From: Sphingosinicella terrae
Lineage (GTDB): Bacteria; Pseudomonadota; Alphaproteobacteria; Sphingomonadales; Sphingomonadaceae
Assembly (NCBI RefSeq): GCF_003347635.1
Contig: NZ_QDFY01000002.1
Location: 1-64,000, forward strand
Direction of reading: 5' to 3'
DNA length: 64,000 nucleotides
Shown here: positions 9,309 to 18,592 of the stretch, piece by piece
How the letters are laid out: each line of letters begins with the position of its first letter
How positions within the stretch are numbered: the first letter of the stretch is position 1
Notes under the pieces: model-generated
Told to the model about the DNA's origin: nothing
What the model saw: only the letters and a program-made list of their open reading frames with translations
Database searches by the model: none
Position numbers and translations under genes: made by a program

Positions 9309-10685
9309 ATGACCAGGCTCTTCCTCGCATTCTCCGCCGCCCTGCTCCTGACTCCTGCCGCTGCCGCGCAACGCAGCCGGCAGGCCCCATCTCCCGCCCC
9401 GCTTCGCGCGATCGCAGACGATGTCTCCGAGTCGAACCTGCGCGCCATCGTCGAGCGGCTGGTCGGCTTCGGTACCCGCCACACTCTCTCCTCGCGCGAT
9501 CATCCGACGCGTGGGATCGGCGCGGCGCTCGACTGGACCGAGGCCGAGTTCGGGCGCTTCTCGCGCGAGTGCGGCGGCTGTCTGGAGGTCGTCCGCACCG
9601 GCGACACCGTCACCGGCCGCCGCGTTCCCGAGCCGACCCTCGTCGAAAATGTCGTCGCCATCCAGCGCGGCGCCGAGCGGCCCGACCAGGTCGTCATCAT
9701 CACCGGCCATATCGACAGCCGCGTCACCGACGTCATGAACGCCACCGCCGAGGCACCGGGCGCCAATGACGACGGCTCGGGTACCGCCGCCGTGATCGAG
9801 GCGGCGCGGGTGCTGTCGAAGCATCGCTTCCCCGCCACCATCGTCTACGCCGCGCTCTCGGGCGAGGAGCAGGGACTCTATGGTGGCCGCATCCTCGCCG
9901 ACTATGCCCGGGCGCAAGGATGGCACGTGGTCGCCAATCTCAACAACGACATCATCGGCAACAGCTGCGGCTCCGACGGCGTCTGCGACGACGATCACGT
10001 CCGCGTCTTCTCGGAAGGGCTGCGCTGGCAGGGCGGCGACGCCCTGCGGCCGCTGGTTCGCAGCCAGGGGGGCGAGAATGATTCGCCCTCGCGCAACCTG
10101 TCGCGCTATCTTTCGTCGCTGGCGGATCATCTCAGCCTTGCGCTCGACGTGCGCCAGATCTGGCGCAACGACCGCTTCGGGCGCGGCGGCGATCATACCG
10201 AGTTCCTGAACGCGGGCTTCCCGGCCGTGCGCCTCTCGGTCGCGGTCGAGAATTACAACCACCAGCACCAGGATCTGCGGACCGAGAACGGCATCGAATA
10301 TGGCGATACCATCGACAAGATGGATTTCCCCTATCTGCGGCGGGTGACGCAGCTGAACGTCGCGGCACTCGCAGCGTTGGCGCGTGCGCCGATGCCGCCG
10401 GCCCCGCGGGTGGAAGGGGCGGTCTCGCCGGACACGACGATCAGCTGGGAGCCGGTGGCGGGCGCCTCCGCCTATGTCATCCGCTGGCGCCCGACCGACG
10501 AGGCCAATTGGGTGCACAGCCTGCGCGTGCCCGGCCGCGATACGTCCCACGTCCTGCGACGGGTCCGCGTCGACGATTACGTGCTCGGCGTGTCCGCCGT
10601 CGCCGCCGACGGGACGGAAAGCCCCGTTGCATCCGCCGTGCCGGGTGGCGCGTTCGGGCCCTACACACCTCCACCGGCACAGTAG
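9309..10685 (+). CDS. Secreted M28-family zinc peptidase with C-terminal Fn3-like domain
   Basis: 458 residues with a signal peptide ending near AAAAQ. Candidate zinc and catalytic residues follow the M28 pattern: His134 in GHIDSR, Asp154 in GANDDGSG, Glu186/Glu187 in LSGEEQGLYGG, Asp214 in NLNNDIIG, and late histidines in YNHQHQDLR near 317. Residues about 370-450 (APRVEGAVSPDTTISWEPVAGASAYVIRWR) look like a fibronectin type III domain. The family are periplasmic or secreted aminopeptidases. It is divergent from the ABC ATPase gene and stops just before RNase R. Confidence 0.87.
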   Translation: MTRLFLAFSAALLLTPAAAAQRSRQAPSPAPLRAIADDVSESNLRAIVERLVGFGTRHTLSSRDHPTRGIGAALDWTEAEFGRFSRECGGCLEVVRTGDTVTGRRVPEPTLVENVVAIQRGAERPDQVVIITGHIDSRVTDVMNATAEAPGANDDGSGTAAVIEAARVLSKHRFPATIVYAALSGEEQGLYGGRILADYARAQGWHVVANLNNDIIGNSCGSDGVCDDDHVRVFSEGLRWQGGDALRPLVRSQGGENDSPSRNLSRYLSSLADHLSLALDVRQIWRNDRFGRGGDHTEFLNAGFPAVRLSVAVENYNHQHQDLRTENGIEYGDTIDKMDFPYLRRVTQLNVAALAALARAPMPPAPRVEGAVSPDTTISWEPVAGASAYVIRWRPTDEANWVHSLRVPGRDTSHVLRRVRVDDYVLGVSAVAADGTESPVASAVPGGAFGPYTPPPAQ

Positions 10686-10691
10686 GATCGG

Positions 10692-13100
10692 ATGGCGAAG
10701 AAACCGGCCAAAGGCGGCCTCCCGAGCCGCGAGCAGATCCTCGATTTCATCCAGAGCTCGGACGAGCCGGCGGGCAAGCGGGAGATCGCACGGGCCTTCG
10801 GGCTGAAGGCGCAGGACAAGATCGCCTTGAAGGCCCTGCTACGCGACATGGCGGACGAGGGGCTGATCGATTCCTCGCCTGGCCGCGCCTTCCACAAGAT
10901 GGGCGGTATTCCCAAGGTGACGGTGCTGCGCGTCGTCGACGTGGACGAGATGGGCCGCGCCTGGGCCGTGCCCGAGCGCTGGGAGGCGGAAGGCGAACCG
11001 CCGCGCCTCCGGGTAATGGAAAGGAAGGGCCGCGGTCCCGCGCTTGGCGTGGGCGACCGGATCCTGTCGCGGACCGAGGAGGACAAGCAGGGCTGGCTCG
11101 CCCATCCGATGAAGAAATTGCTCAAGGGGAGCGAACTCGTCTTGGGCGTCGTCCACCAGGAGGGCACGAATTACTGGCTGCGGCCGGTCGAGAAGAAGGA
11201 AAGGCGCGAGCTGCCGATCTCGGAGCTCGGCGACGCCGAGGCCGGCGATCTCGTCCTCGCCGAAAAGGTCGGCCGCCCGCCGCGGCTGGCGGCGCGGGTC
11301 GACACCCGGCTCGGCGATCCGTTCGCACCGCGCAGTTTCAGCCTGATCGCCATCCACAAGCACGGCATCCCGCACGAATTCCCGGAAACGGTGATCGCGG
11401 AGGCCGAAAGGGTCGCGAAGCTGCCGCTGGAGCCGGGGGAGGCCGCCCGCGAGGATCTCACCCACATCCCGATCGTCGCCATCGATCCCGCCGACGCGCG
11501 CGACCATGACGATGCGGTGTGGGCGGCTCCGGACGACGATCCCGCCAATACCGGCGGCTGGAAGGCGATCGTCGCGATCGCCGACGTCTCCTTCTACGTC
11601 CGTCCCGGCTCGGCGCTCGACAAGGAGGCGAGGAAGCGCGGCAACAGCGTCTACTTCCCCGACCGGGTGGTGCCGATGCTACCGGAGACCCTCTCTGCGG
11701 AGATGTGCTCGCTCAAGGAAGGCGAGGACCGCGCCGCCTTGGTCTGCCATCTCCAGGTCGCCAAGGACGGTCAGCTGAAATCCTGGCGCTTCAGCCGCGC
11801 GCGAGTCAGGATCGCCGCCAACATCGCCTATGAGGATGCGCAGGCGGCGATCGATGCCGAGGAGCGCCGGCGGCCGCCGAGCGCGGAGGCGCTGGAGGAG
11901 GCGGTCGAGCTCTCGTCCAGCCCGTGCTCCCTCTCCGAGGCGGATATGAACCAGATGGAGACAGCAGTCCCTTCCGAACTGGTCGAGACGGTTCTGAAGC
12001 CGCTCTGGGCGTGCTGGCGCGCCCTCTTTGCCGCGCGCGAGAAAAGAGGACCGCTCGAGCTCGACCTGCCGGAGCGGCGGGTGATGCTCGACGAGACCGG
12101 CCGGATCCTGTCGGTGGCGCCGCGCGAGCGGCTCGACGCGCACAAGCTCATCGAGGATTACATGATCGCCGCCAACGTCGCCGCCGCCAAGGCGCTCGAG
12201 GCGAAGAAGGCGCCGGTCATGTACCGCGTGCACGAGCCGCCGAGCCGGGAGAAATTGGTCGCGCTCAAGGACTATCTCAAGACCTTCGAGATCGAGTTCG
12301 CGCTCGGCCAGGTGGTCCGTCCGGCGACCTTCAATCGCCTGATCGAGCGCGCGCGATCCATGCGAGGTCTGGACCAGGACGAGGGGGACGAGCCTGCCTT
12401 CCTGCCCCAGGTCATGGAGCAGGTGCTCCGCACTCAGACCCAGGCTTATTATGCGCCGGAAAATCACGGCCATTTCGGGCTGGCGCTGGGATCCTATGCG
12501 CATTTCACCTCGCCGATCCGGCGCTATGCCGACCTGCTCGTCCATCGGGCGCTGGTGCGGGCGTGGCGGCTCGAGCCGGAGGCGACGGCGACCGGCCTCA
12601 GCGACCAGGAAGCCGAATCGATGGAAGTGACGGGCGAGCTCATCTCCAATTACGAGCGCCGCGCCATGGAGGCCGAACGCGACACGCTCGACCGCTATGT
12701 CGCCGCCTATCTGTCCGAGCATGTAAGCGAGCTGGTGGCGTGCCGGATCACCGGCGTGCAGCCGTTCGGCTTCTTCGCGACCGTCGAAGGGCTGGGCGGG
12801 GACGGCCTCGTGCCGGTCTCCACGCTCGGACGGGAATATTTCCGTTACGACGAGGCCGCCCAGACCCTGATCGGCGAGGAGAGCGGCGAAGTCTATGCCT
12901 CCGGCCGCAAGCTTACCTTGCGCCTGGCCGAGGCGGATCCGGTGAGCGGGAGCCTGCGCTTCGAAGTGCCCGGCTCGCCCGGCGGCGGACGCGGCCCCGG
13001 TGAGCGCCGCGGGCGCGGCGCCGAGGACAAGCCCCAGCGGCGGATGCAGGGCCGACGCGGCCGGCCCGGCAATATCCGCCATCAGGGACGAAAAAGATGA
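10692..13100 (+). CDS. rnr: Ribonuclease R
   Basis: An 802-residue processive 3'-5' exoribonuclease that degrades structured RNA. The order is: winged-helix N-terminus (SREQILDFIQSS), OB/cold-shock regions, RNB catalytic domain with IDPADARDHDD (Asp265, Asp271, Asp273, Asp274), HFTSPIRRYADLLVHR, and an S1 domain near 690-770, with a basic, glycine/arginine-rich tail. About 20 extra residues (SSSPCSLSEADMNQMETAV, near 408-428) interrupt the usual link between IDA and LKPLWACW; they are in frame. The stop overlaps the pirin start as ATGA. Confidence 0.93.
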   Translation: MAKKPAKGGLPSREQILDFIQSSDEPAGKREIARAFGLKAQDKIALKALLRDMADEGLIDSSPGRAFHKMGGIPKVTVLRVVDVDEMGRAWAVPERWEAEGEPPRLRVMERKGRGPALGVGDRILSRTEEDKQGWLAHPMKKLLKGSELVLGVVHQEGTNYWLRPVEKKERRELPISELGDAEAGDLVLAEKVGRPPRLAARVDTRLGDPFAPRSFSLIAIHKHGIPHEFPETVIAEAERVAKLPLEPGEAAREDLTHIPIVAIDPADARDHDDAVWAAPDDDPANTGGWKAIVAIADVSFYVRPGSALDKEARKRGNSVYFPDRVVPMLPETLSAEMCSLKEGEDRAALVCHLQVAKDGQLKSWRFSRARVRIAANIAYEDAQAAIDAEERRRPPSAEALEEAVELSSSPCSLSEADMNQMETAVPSELVETVLKPLWACWRALFAAREKRGPLELDLPERRVMLDETGRILSVAPRERLDAHKLIEDYMIAANVAAAKALEAKKAPVMYRVHEPPSREKLVALKDYLKTFEIEFALGQVVRPATFNRLIERARSMRGLDQDEGDEPAFLPQVMEQVLRTQTQAYYAPENHGHFGLALGSYAHFTSPIRRYADLLVHRALVRAWRLEPEATATGLSDQEAESMEVTGELISNYERRAMEAERDTLDRYVAAYLSEHVSELVACRITGVQPFGFFATVEGLGGDGLVPVSTLGREYFRYDEAAQTLIGEESGEVYASGRKLTLRLAEADPVSGSLRFEVPGSPGGGRGPGERRGRGAEDKPQRRMQGRRGRPGNIRHQGRKR

Positions 13101-13948
13101 GGTTGCGTCCGGTCTTCCGTCGTCACGCCGCCCTCCGCGACGATATCGGGGACCTCGTCACGCGGCGGCCGGTGCCGGGGCCGGCGCTCCGTCATCTCGA
13201 CCCCTTTCTCTTCCTCAACCATCACGGCCCGCAGGTCTATCCGCCGGGGAATCGCGGCCTCCCATTCGGCCCGCATCCGCATCGCGGCTTCGAGACCGTG
13301 ACCTTCATCCTCTCCGGTGAGCTCGCCCATCGCGACAGCGGCGGGCACGAGAGCATCATCCGTGCCGGCGGTGTCCAATGGATGACCGCCGGGCGCGGCC
13401 TCGTCCATGCCGAGCTCTCGCCGCAGGCCTTCAAGGAGAAAGGCGGGCCGCTCGAAATCCTCCAGCTCTGGGTCAACCTTCCGGCGCGGCTCAAGATGAC
13501 CGATCCGGCCTACGTCGGACTGGAGGCAGCGGACATCCCGCAGATAGCGGTTGCCGACGGGAAGGCGGCGATTCACCTCGTGGCCGGAGCGATGAGCGGG
13601 GTGAAGGGGCCGGTGCAGCCGCTCACCGACATAGCCCTGATGTGGATCACGCTCCAGCCAAGCGCCCGGCTCGACTTGCCGGCGCCGGAGGGCAAGACCA
13701 TCTTCCTCTATGTGGTCGACGGCAGCGTCCGGTCCGGGGGCAGCGACCTTCCCGAGCATCATCTCGCGGAGATGGGCGATGGCGACGCGGTGCGGATCGA
13801 GGCCGACGAAAAAGCGACGATCCTGTTCGGTCACGGCACGCCCTTCGATGAGCCGATTGTCGCGCACGGGCCGTTCGTCATGAACAGGCCCGAGGAGATC
13901 CGCCAGGCGATCGAGGACTATCAGCAGGGGCGCCTCGGTGCCCTCTGA
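13097..13948 (+). CDS. Pirin family protein
   Basis: 283 residues, double cupin. The N-terminal cupin has the metal-site sequence PFGPHPHRGFETVTFILSGE followed by WMTAGRGLVHAEL, and a C-terminal pirin domain with FLYVVDGSV and LFGHGTPFDEPIVAHGPFVMN. Bacterial pirins are iron proteins, some with quercetinase activity and some that bind other enzymes; the substrate is unknown here. The ATG overlaps the rnr stop by four bases, so it is probably translationally coupled to RNase R. Confidence 0.88.
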   Translation: MRLRPVFRRHAALRDDIGDLVTRRPVPGPALRHLDPFLFLNHHGPQVYPPGNRGLPFGPHPHRGFETVTFILSGELAHRDSGGHESIIRAGGVQWMTAGRGLVHAELSPQAFKEKGGPLEILQLWVNLPARLKMTDPAYVGLEAADIPQIAVADGKAAIHLVAGAMSGVKGPVQPLTDIALMWITLQPSARLDLPAPEGKTIFLYVVDGSVRSGGSDLPEHHLAEMGDGDAVRIEADEKATILFGHGTPFDEPIVAHGPFVMNRPEEIRQAIEDYQQGRLGAL

Positions 13949-14000
13949 CCGGGCCCTCGCGGCGAAGGCCGCTCAAATTCGCAAGCGCGATCAATGCGCG

Positions 14001-14029
14001 TTGACGGCGGCAGTCGCACCGAATTAGGC
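14001..14029 (+). promoter_or_regulatory. Possible sigma-70 promoter of the M16 pair
   Basis: TTGACG at 14001-14006 is a good -35 match. A weak -10 (TTAGGC at 14024-14029) follows after 17 bases, 27 bases before the start of the first M16 gene. The -10 is poor, so this is a suggestion only. Confidence 0.25.
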
Positions 14030-14056
14030 AAGCAACACAGCCACGGGGGGGGACGG

Positions 14057-15475
14057 ATGCGCACGACTTTGCTGATCGCGGCCGCAGCGGCGGCGCTGGC
14101 GGCAGCAGCCGCCCCGCCGGCCATCGCCCAGACCGCGCCCGCAGCCGCGCCGACCCAGGGGCTCCAGGTCGAGACGCGCGCCTTCACCCTTTCCAATGGC
14201 CTGAGGGTGGTGCTGTCGCGCGATGCGACGGTGCCGACGGCGACGGTCGCCGTCTATTATGGCATCGGATTCCGCATCGAGCCGCGCAACCGCACCGGCT
14301 TCGCCCATCTCTTCGAGCATCTCATGTTCATGGGCTCCGAGAATGTGCCCCGCGGCGCCTTCGACCGGAACCTCTACAATGCCGGCGGCGTCAACAACGG
14401 GTCCACCCGCTTCGATTTCACGAACTATTTCGAGGTGGCGCCGTCCAACGCGCTCGATCTCATCCTGTGGATGGAGGCGGACCGGATGGCGCGGCCGGTG
14501 ATCGACCAGGCCGTGCTGACCAGTCAGCAGGGCGTGGTCGCGAACGAGGTCAGGGTCAATGTCCTGAACCAGCCTTATGGCGGCTGGCCATGGATCGATC
14601 TGCCGATGCTCGCCAATGAGAATTGGCACAACAGCCACAATTTCTACGGTGAGCTGAGCGATCTCGAGGCGGCGACGGTCGCCGATGCGCGCGACTTCTT
14701 CGACAACTTCTATCGGCCCAACAATGCCGTGCTCGTCGTCGCCGGCGACATCGACTATGACGCCACACGCGCGATGATCGAGCGCTATTTCGGCCCGATC
14801 CCGCGCGGCGAGCCGGTGGTGCTCCCCGACATCAGCGAGCCGCGCCAGACACGCGAGAAGTTCAGGGTGCGGCGCGATCCTCTGGCGCCCCGGCCGGCTT
14901 ATTCGATCGCCTATCACGTGCCGCCGCGCGGCTCTCCCGAATGGTATGCGATGGGCCTGATCGACCAGATGCTGGTCCAGGGGCAGGACAGCCGGCTCCA
15001 CCGCCGGCTGGTCCAGGAGACCGGCATCACCGGCGAGGTCGACGGCGGCATCAATATCGGCCTGGGCAACATGTTCAACTATCGCGGCCCGATGTTGTGG
15101 ACGGTCGCCTTCGTCCACGATCCGGGCCGGACGCGCGAGGAGATCGAGACGGCGATGGGAGCGGAGATCGAGTCGCTGCGGACCCGCCCGGTGACGGCCG
15201 GCGAGCTGGAGCGGGCGCGGACCAAGATGCGCAGCTTCCTCTATGGCCAGGTCGACAGCGGCACCCGTTTCGGCCTCGTCGACCTGCTCGCTTCCTATGC
15301 CCTGTTCGACGACGATCCGGCGGCGGTGAACCGGATCGAGGCCGGCTTCGCCGCGGTGACGCCCGAGCTCATCCAGCGTACGGCGCAGGAATATCTGCGC
15401 CCCACGAACCGATCCGTGCTCCTCGTCGAGCCGGCGCCGGCCCAGCCTGGAACAACGACGGGAGGCCAGCCATGA
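14057..15475 (+). CDS. M16-family zinc peptidase, catalytic subunit
   Basis: 472 residues with an alanine-rich signal peptide (TTLLIAAAAAALAAAAAPPAIAQ); the start at 14057 is chosen because the signal peptide begins there, although 13994 is also in frame. The inverted zinc motif HLFEH is at residues 84-88 (GFAHLFEHLMFMGSENVP), and the downstream Glu is in GVVANEVRVNV. It pairs with the next gene, which overlaps by four bases (ATGA) and lacks the zinc motif. Sphingomonas sp. A1 has a structurally characterised heterosubunit M16 peptidase of this kind (SPH2681/SPH2682), so a periplasmic heterodimer is expected. Confidence 0.92.
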   Translation: MRTTLLIAAAAAALAAAAAPPAIAQTAPAAAPTQGLQVETRAFTLSNGLRVVLSRDATVPTATVAVYYGIGFRIEPRNRTGFAHLFEHLMFMGSENVPRGAFDRNLYNAGGVNNGSTRFDFTNYFEVAPSNALDLILWMEADRMARPVIDQAVLTSQQGVVANEVRVNVLNQPYGGWPWIDLPMLANENWHNSHNFYGELSDLEAATVADARDFFDNFYRPNNAVLVVAGDIDYDATRAMIERYFGPIPRGEPVVLPDISEPRQTREKFRVRRDPLAPRPAYSIAYHVPPRGSPEWYAMGLIDQMLVQGQDSRLHRRLVQETGITGEVDGGINIGLGNMFNYRGPMLWTVAFVHDPGRTREEIETAMGAEIESLRTRPVTAGELERARTKMRSFLYGQVDSGTRFGLVDLLASYALFDDDPAAVNRIEAGFAAVTPELIQRTAQEYLRPTNRSVLLVEPAPAQPGTTTGGQP

Positions 15476-16890
15476 TCGCCCTCAGGCTTGCGGCCGCCTG
15501 TGCGGCCTTGATGCTCACGGCGGCGCCGGCGGCCGCGGCCCAGCAGCCCTTTCCGCCGCAACCCGCAATCGGAACGCCGCGTCCCTTCACGTTGCCGGCT
15601 GCCGAGACCTTCCGGCTCGCCAATGGCCTGCAGGTGACGCTGGTGCCCTACGGAATCGCGCCGAAGGCGACGGTGAGCCTCAGGATCGACGCCGGCAATC
15701 TCAACGAAGGCGAGGATGTCTGGCTGGCCGATCTTGCCGGCGAGATGCTGCGCGAAGGGGCGGGCGGGCGCTCGGCCGAGGCGATCGCCGAGGCGGCGGC
15801 GTCCATGGGCGGCGAGCTCGTCGTCGGCGTCGGGCAGCTCGAGACCCAGATCGGACTCGGAATCCTCTCCGAGCATGCGGCCGAGGCGGTCCGACTGGTC
15901 GCGGACGTGGCCCTGCGGCCGGACCTGCCGGAGTCGGAACTCGAGCGCGTCCGCCAGAACCTGGCCCGCAACGCGGCGGTTGCGCGGTCCCAGCCCCAGC
16001 CGGTCGCCGATGCCGTGTTCGCGCGGGCCTATTACGGCGCCCATCCCTATGGCCGCCTGCTGCCGAGCGACGCGCAGCTCGCCGGCTACACGATCGACCA
16101 GGTGCGGCGCTTCCACCGCGAGAATTTCGGTGCTCGCCGCGCCCGGCTCTACGTCGCCGGCCGCTTCGACGCCGCTGCGGTGCGGCAGGCGATCGAACAG
16201 GCCTTCGGAAGCTGGCAGCCCGGCCCGGAGCGGCTCGCGCTTCCGCCCGCCCCTCGGCAAGGGCCGCAGCTGCTGCTCGTCGACCGGCCCGATGCGCCGC
16301 AATCGACGATCCGAGTCGGCTTTCCGGCTCCGGCCGCCGGGGCCACGGGCGATATCGACATGCGGGTGATGAACGCGCTGCTCGGCGGCGCCTTCACCTC
16401 TCGGATCACCCAGAATATCCGCGAGGACAAGGGCTACACCTATTCGCCGGGTTCGGGAGTCCAATATCATGCAGGCGAGGCGCTGTGGACGTTCCAGGCG
16501 GACGTCACCACCAGCGATACCGGCGCCGCCTTGCGCGAGGTGATCGGCGAGGTCCGGCGGCTGCAGAACGAGGCGCCGCCGGCGGACGAGACGGGCGGCA
16601 TGGGCCGCTGGCTCGCCGGGACCTTCGTCCTTCAGAATGCGAGCGCGTCGGGGCTCATCAACAGCCTCGCCCAGCGCGACCTGCACGGCCTGCCTCCCGA
16701 GTGGCTGGAAGGCTTCGTCCCCGCCGTCCTCGACATCGACTCCGACGAGGTGCGCCGGATCGCCGCCGAGCGGCTGCCGCTCGACCGGATGACGATCGTC
16801 ATCGTCGGTGACCTCGACTCGGTCAGGCCCCAGCTCGAAACCGTTCCCGAACTTCGTGCGGTCGACGCGGCGGTCGCCGACCCGGTCTGA
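15472..16890 (+). CDS. M16-family peptidase, non-catalytic partner subunit
   Basis: 472 residues with a signal peptide (AAACAALMLTAAPAAAAQQ). Where the zinc motif should be, the sequence reads LADLAGEMLREGAGG, so the HxxEH residues are missing. The Arg/Tyr substrate-binding pair is kept in the C-terminal half (ITQNIREDKGYTYSPGSG). It starts on the last four bases of the active M16 gene and has the same length, which fits a co-translated alpha/beta pair like those of mitochondrial processing peptidase and Sphingomonas SPH2682. Confidence 0.9.
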   Translation: MIALRLAAACAALMLTAAPAAAAQQPFPPQPAIGTPRPFTLPAAETFRLANGLQVTLVPYGIAPKATVSLRIDAGNLNEGEDVWLADLAGEMLREGAGGRSAEAIAEAAASMGGELVVGVGQLETQIGLGILSEHAAEAVRLVADVALRPDLPESELERVRQNLARNAAVARSQPQPVADAVFARAYYGAHPYGRLLPSDAQLAGYTIDQVRRFHRENFGARRARLYVAGRFDAAAVRQAIEQAFGSWQPGPERLALPPAPRQGPQLLLVDRPDAPQSTIRVGFPAPAAGATGDIDMRVMNALLGGAFTSRITQNIREDKGYTYSPGSGVQYHAGEALWTFQADVTTSDTGAALREVIGEVRRLQNEAPPADETGGMGRWLAGTFVLQNASASGLINSLAQRDLHGLPPEWLEGFVPAVLDIDSDEVRRIAAERLPLDRMTIVIVGDLDSVRPQLETVPELRAVDAAVADPV

Positions 16891-16930
16891 ACGACGCGCG
16901 GCCGCCGGAGAATGTTCGTCCGTCAGGATT

Positions 16931-16956
16931 GGAACGGACCCGTTCCTGAGTGAGTT
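16931..16956 (+). promoter_or_regulatory. Candidate sigma-EcfG (general stress response) promoter
   Basis: GGAAC at 16931-16935, then 17 bases, then AGTT at 16953-16956. This matches the alphaproteobacterial EcfG consensus GGAAC-N16/17-cGTT except for one position of the -10. It lies 26 bases before the 23-codon ORF. A partial inverted repeat GGAACGG/CCGTTCC overlaps the -35 element. Confidence 0.55.
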
Positions 16957-16982
16957 GAGGATCCAGGAACGGAGAATCGCGC

Positions 16983-17054
16983 ATGAATCGGACGATCAGC
17001 ATCAGCCTTGGCGGCCTCATCCTTCTCATCATCATCATCGCCATCATCTTCTGA
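16983..17054 (+). CDS. 23-residue single-span membrane peptide
   Basis: The ORF encodes MNRTISISLGGLILLIIIIAIIF: a short polar N-terminus and one uninterrupted hydrophobic helix. A good ribosome site (GGAG at 16971-16974) lies 8 bases before the ATG, and a sigma-EcfG-like promoter precedes it. It stands alone between the M16 pair and dcd, with a hairpin downstream. I recognise no named family; the peptide is likely an inner-membrane stress micropeptide by inference from promoter and composition. Too short for most gene callers. Confidence 0.6.
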   Translation: MNRTISISLGGLILLIIIIAIIF

Positions 17055-17083
17055 GGGCGGCCCGCGGCCCGTCGGGGCCAACG

Positions 17084-17101
17084 CCTCTCCGACAGGAGAG
17101 G
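17084..17101. terminator. Hairpin between convergent micropeptide and dcd genes
   Basis: CCTCTCC and GGAGAGG form a perfect 7-bp stem around a GACA loop, 30 bases after the micropeptide stop and 15 bases before the dcd stop. No U-run follows, so it may be only a weak or bidirectional terminator. Confidence 0.35.
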
Positions 17102-17115
17102 AGCCAGGCCGGTGC

Positions 17116-17670
17116 CTACAGCTTCGGCAGGGTAACGCCTCGCTGGCCCATATATTTGCCGGCGCGGTCGGCATAGCTCACCTCGCAGGGCTCGTTGCCC
17201 TGGAGGAAGAGGAACTGGCAGGCGCCTTCATTGGCGTAGACCTTGGCCGGAAGCGGCGTGGTGTTCGAGAATTCGAGCGTCACGTGGCCCTCCCAGCCCG
17301 GTTCGAGCGGGGTCACGTTCACGATGATGCCGCAGCGGGCATAGGTCGACTTGCCGAGGCAGATGACGAGCACGTCGCGCGGCACCCGGAAATATTCCAC
17401 CGTGCGAGCAAGGGCGAAGCTGTTCGGCGGGATGATGCAGATATCGGTCTTGCGGTCGACGAAGCTGTTCTGCGCGAAATCCTTCGGGTCGACGATGGCA
17501 TTGTCGACATTGGTGAAGATCTTGAACTCGTCCGCGACCCGCGCGTCATAGCCGTAGGAAGAGAGGCCGTAGCTGATGCAGGCCTCCCGGCGCTGCGCCT
17601 CGACGAACGGCTCGATCATCGCGTCGGTGATGGCGCGCTCGCGGATCCAACGGTCGGACATGATGCTCAT
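17116..17670 (-). CDS. dcd: dCTP deaminase
   Basis: 184 residues from [13 protein letters not shown], the usual length and N-terminus; upstream in-frame codons to 17697 are ignored. It converts dCTP to dUTP for thymidylate synthesis, as a homotrimer in the cytosol. Landmarks are [57 protein letters not shown] with the catalytic Glu and nucleotide-binding residues, and the C-terminal [13 protein letters not shown]. It is monocistronic, 64 bases downstream of the EamA gene stop on the same strand. Confidence 0.95.
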   Translation of the reverse strand: MSIMSDRWIRERAITDAMIEPFVEAQRREACISYGLSSYGYDARVADEFKIFTNVDNAIVDPKDFAQNSFVDRKTDICIIPPNSFALARTVEYFRVPRDVLVICLGKSTYARCGIIVNVTPLEPGWEGHVTLEFSNTTPLPAKVYANEGACQFLFLQGNEPCEVSYADRAGKYMGQRGVTLPKL

Positions 17671-17734
17671 GGCTGCGCTGGATGCGGGGGGCGCCACGGC
17701 AGTGTCAAGGCCGCCGCGGCCGTGCGGACGCTGC

Positions 17735-18592
17735 TCAGCCGCCGAACTGCATCAGGATCAGCCCGGCTGCGAGGACCATCGCCGCCGCGATCCGGCGGCC
17801 GCCCAAGCCTTCGCCGAGAAAGTGATGGCCGAGCAGGGCGGCGATCACGACCGACGTCTCGCGCAGCGCCGATACCTTCGCCGCCTCGGTGAGGCTGAAG
17901 GCGTAGACCGCGGCCCCAAACGAGGCCACCGACAGGGCGCCGGCACTGAAACCCTGCCGCGCCACCGCCTTCAGCCTCGCGGGCAGGCCGGGCCTGCGCA
18001 GGAGCGCGGTCAGCGTGATCGGAATGCAGTCGAGCAGGAACAGCCAGATGATGAAGGTGATCGGCTCCGGCGCGATCCGGACGCCGCGGGCGTCGGTGAC
18101 GTTGTAGACGGCGATCGCCGCCGCCGTCGCCGCCGCCCAGGCGATGGCGGCGACATGGGGGTGCTCGCGAAAGCCCACGCCGCTGGGAGGCAGGACGAAG
18201 GCGATAACCGCGACGGTGGCAAGGATCAGTCCCATCCAGGCCAGTGGCGCCAGCGCCTCGTCGAGGACGACGAACGCGACCAAAGCGGTGAGCAGGGGCG
18301 CCGCGCCCCGCATCATCGGGAAGACCAGCGAAAGGTCGCCCCGGCCGAGCGCATTCACCAGGCAGAGCTGGTAGATGAAGTGGGCTGGGATGGTCAGCCC
18401 CAGAGCGAGCCACGTGGCACTGTTCGGCGCCGGGATCAGGAAGGCGACCGGCAGCACGATCAAAGCGGCGCTGCACGATACCGCGGCACGCGTGACCAGG
18501 ATGTCCGAACCCATCTTCACCAACATGTTCGCGGCGGCGAGGGTCACCGCCGAGAACAGGCTGAGGATGATCGCAAGCAGGGTATCGTCCAT
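17735..18592 (-). CDS. EamA/DMT-family transporter
   Basis: 285 residues starting [23 protein letters not shown], with about ten hydrophobic helices arranged as two EamA repeats (first about 5-140, second about 155-280; the second contains [25 protein letters not shown]). Family members export or import small metabolites across the inner membrane; the substrate cannot be told from sequence. An upstream in-frame ATG at 18637 would add a charged 15-residue extension ahead of the first helix and is less likely. Confidence 0.8.
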   Translation of the reverse strand: MDDTLLAIILSLFSAVTLAAANMLVKMGSDILVTRAAVSCSAALIVLPVAFLIPAPNSATWLALGLTIPAHFIYQLCLVNALGRGDLSLVFPMMRGAAPLLTALVAFVVLDEALAPLAWMGLILATVAVIAFVLPPSGVGFREHPHVAAIAWAAATAAAIAVYNVTDARGVRIAPEPITFIIWLFLLDCIPITLTALLRRPGLPARLKAVARQGFSAGALSVASFGAAVYAFSLTEAAKVSALRETSVVIAALLGHHFLGEGLGGRRIAAAMVLAAGLILMQFGG

